Positions 63,144 through 64,000 of a stretch of 64,000 bases of DNA are shown one piece after another. A program made the position numbers and the translations under genes. This DNA is from Symsagittifera roscoffensis (taxonomy: Eukaryota > Xenacoelomorpha > Acoela > Convolutidae): positions 74,781,345 to 74,845,344 of the forward strand of contig NC_087065.1 of the NCBI RefSeq assembly GCF_963678635.1, read 5' to 3'. Numbering within the stretch: the stretch's first letter is position 1; every line of letters begins with the position of its first letter. The notes beneath the pieces were generated by a model. The model saw only the letters and a program-made list of their open reading frames with translations, did not search any database and was not told the DNA's origin.

Positions 63144-64000
63144 GGAACATTCCCCGGACTCTTGACCTAGTCCCAGGTTCTTTGAACGTCACTTTCTTTT
63201 TCCTATCCTTGGTCTGCTCAAGAATGTTTTCGGGGATTTTGTCAACTAGTGACCGCACGACATCTTTGCTGTCAGTGACGCTTCCTCTTGAGGAGTCAGT
63301 ATTGTTCACTGTTTCTTTTCTCCGAAGTATAGTGACTTCCGGTTCCTCTTGACCCTTCTCTTGTATCACGGGCTTCTCATCTGATAGTTTCTCGAGCAAC
63401 CTCATTAAGTCATCATCTATCTGTGCAGTTCCTGCTTCTACCTGGTTAAGATCATAGCCTTTTGCCTTGAGCGTCTCCCTCACGATCTTCGACTTTAGTA
63501 TTATTTCTATCGGAATCCTTCTGCTCTTCTTCAAGATGGTCTTTTCTGGAGGTTCTTTAGGTAATTCAGGATGATCTTCAATCGGTTTGCCTGATTTGTC
63601 CAGCCATCTCGTGAGTGGAAGACTGTCGTACGTTTCCTTGTCCATGAAGGAGAAGCCATCTTTGATTTCAGGTCTGTCTGCCTCTCTTTGCTCTCGTCTC
63701 TCATAGAACTCCGTCTTCTTACTCAAGCTGTCGGCATTCTGATGTTTATCTCGTGTCCTATGCTCAATTATCATGTTGTATCCGTCCAGGCGAATTATCC
63801 ACCTCCCAATGTAACTTTGGTCCATTGAGTACGTCTTCAGCCAGCTCAGTGCTCGATTGTCGACTCGCAACTTGAATGGCTCACTGCCCAGGTATGCCCT
63901 GTATTTCTCGACAAAGGTAACCACCGCGAACATCTCTGCTTTCGGTGCTCCGTACTTCATTTCCGTGTCACTCAGGACTTTGCTCCCGTACGCTATTGGT
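63094..64000 (-). CDS. pol: RNase H end of element C pol, partial at the window edge
   Basis: The frame is open from the right edge (reading AYGSKVLSDTE before the first Met at 63960) to a stop at 63094. The RNase H region shows KAEMFAVVTFVEKYRAYL, LRVDNRALSWLK and HRTRDKHQNADSLSK, the usual end of a gypsy RNase H. A charged linker of about 190 residues then leads toward integrase. Near 63170 the sensible reading changes frame by one base into the integrase ORF. This may be an indel or a programmed +1 shift. RT itself lies outside the window. Confidence 0.85.
   Translation of the reverse strand, partial: PIAYGSKVLSDTEMKYGAPKAEMFAVVTFVEKYRAYLGSEPFKLRVDNRALSWLKTYSMDQSYIGRWIIRLDGYNMIIEHRTRDKHQNADSLSKKTEFYERREQREADRPEIKDGFSFMDKETYDSLPLTRWLDKSGKPIEDHPELPKEPPEKTILKKSRRIPIEIILKSKIVRETLKAKGYDLNQVEAGTAQIDDDLMRLLEKLSDEKPVIQEKGQEEPEVTILRRKETVNNTDSSRGSVTDSKDVVRSLVDKIPENILEQTKDRKKKVTFKEPGTRSRVRGMFHVHGRRNRRRKIVRGA

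Larger units (their letters stand above)
49341..64000 (-). mobile_element. Element C: giant Ty3/gypsy-like retroelement with extra 3' genes, 5' part outside the window
   Basis: Minus-strand coding array with about 50% GC in sharp contrast to the AT-rich host DNA on its left. From right to left: RNase H and linker (to 63094), integrase with macro-like tail (63143-60153), a spacer with tandem repeats, an SGNH hydrolase ORF (59639-56373), a 366-aa ORF (56367-55267), a frameshifted pair (55224-53954), a 766-aa ORF (53954-51654) and a 298-aa ORF (51687-50791), then a candidate LTR. Pol identity is clear from RNase H and D,D35E integrase. About 9.3 kb of coding sequence follows pol. Gag, protease and RT are expected beyond 64000. 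Most reading frames are open, so the insertion is young. An alternative is that the 3' ORFs belong to an older neighbouring element, but shared base composition, strand, spacing and motif content argue for one unit. Confidence 0.75.

Noticed and set aside
1-64000. tRNA, rRNA or snRNA genes
   Set aside because: None with recognisable conserved boxes or cloverleaf were noticed on either strand. The only tRNA-like sequence is the element B primer binding site.

Overview
The window is metazoan nuclear DNA. Two host genes on the minus strand have canonical GT..AG introns and decode into animal proteins with the standard code: an ASB8-like ankyrin/SOCS-box gene (CDS 35592-39878, 4 exons) and the nucleolar WD-repeat gene NOL10 (CDS 42284-48939, 12 exons). 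The host DNA is AT-rich with many A/T runs and is crowded with mobile DNA. I cannot name the species. The divergence of NOL10 and the repeat mix suggest an invertebrate or invertebrate chordate.

Layout. (1) About 1-11370 holds an AT-rich Ty3/gypsy-type LTR retroelement (element A) read on the minus strand: small ORF0, gag with CCHC knuckle, Arg/Asn/Ser-rich linker plus protease, RT-RNase H, integrase. Single in-frame stop codons separate PR from RT and RT from the integrase linker. No LTR pair was found, and its 3' end probably lies left of the window. (2) About 11370-22090 is intergenic DNA with repeats: a foldback element, hAT-like fragments, tandem repeats, and a cluster of about 500-bp repeats whose ends look like non-autonomous Helentron/Helitron2 elements. 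(3) 22093-28680 is a complete but broken Ty3/gypsy insertion (element B) with 301-bp LTRs about 97% identical, a 5-bp target duplication (ATATC) and an adjacent tRNA-Ser-like primer site. Its coding frame is shifted several times, the RT active site reads FLGD and the integrase core is missing. (4) 28686-35100 is intergenic DNA with further copies of the same repeats. (5) 35592-48939 holds the two host genes, with another repeat family inside and beside their introns. (6) About 49341 to the right edge is the 3' part of a very large, more GC-rich Ty3/gypsy-like element (element C), also on the minus strand.

Element C is the most unusual part. Reading leftward from the right edge it carries RNase H, then an integrase with intact HHCC and D,D35E residues whose C-terminus ends in a macro-domain-like module resembling TARG1/OARD1. 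About 9 kb of extra coding sequence follows where a compact element would have nothing or an env gene. The first extra ORF encodes a coiled coil, a complete SGNH (GDSL-type) hydrolase domain and a second degenerate SGNH-like domain. It is followed by three or four tightly linked ORFs of unknown function. These are joined by a single in-frame TGA, a canonical A_AAA_AAG -1 frameshift heptamer, and stop/start overlaps (TGATG, ATGA). The hexamer CTTGAG (sense strand) is strongly over-represented across the element, including its non-coding parts. At least 14.6 kb of the element is visible and gag, PR and RT must lie to the right, so the whole is probably about 20 kb.

All positions and alignments were made by eye. 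Family assignments rest on motif recognition, not on searches.
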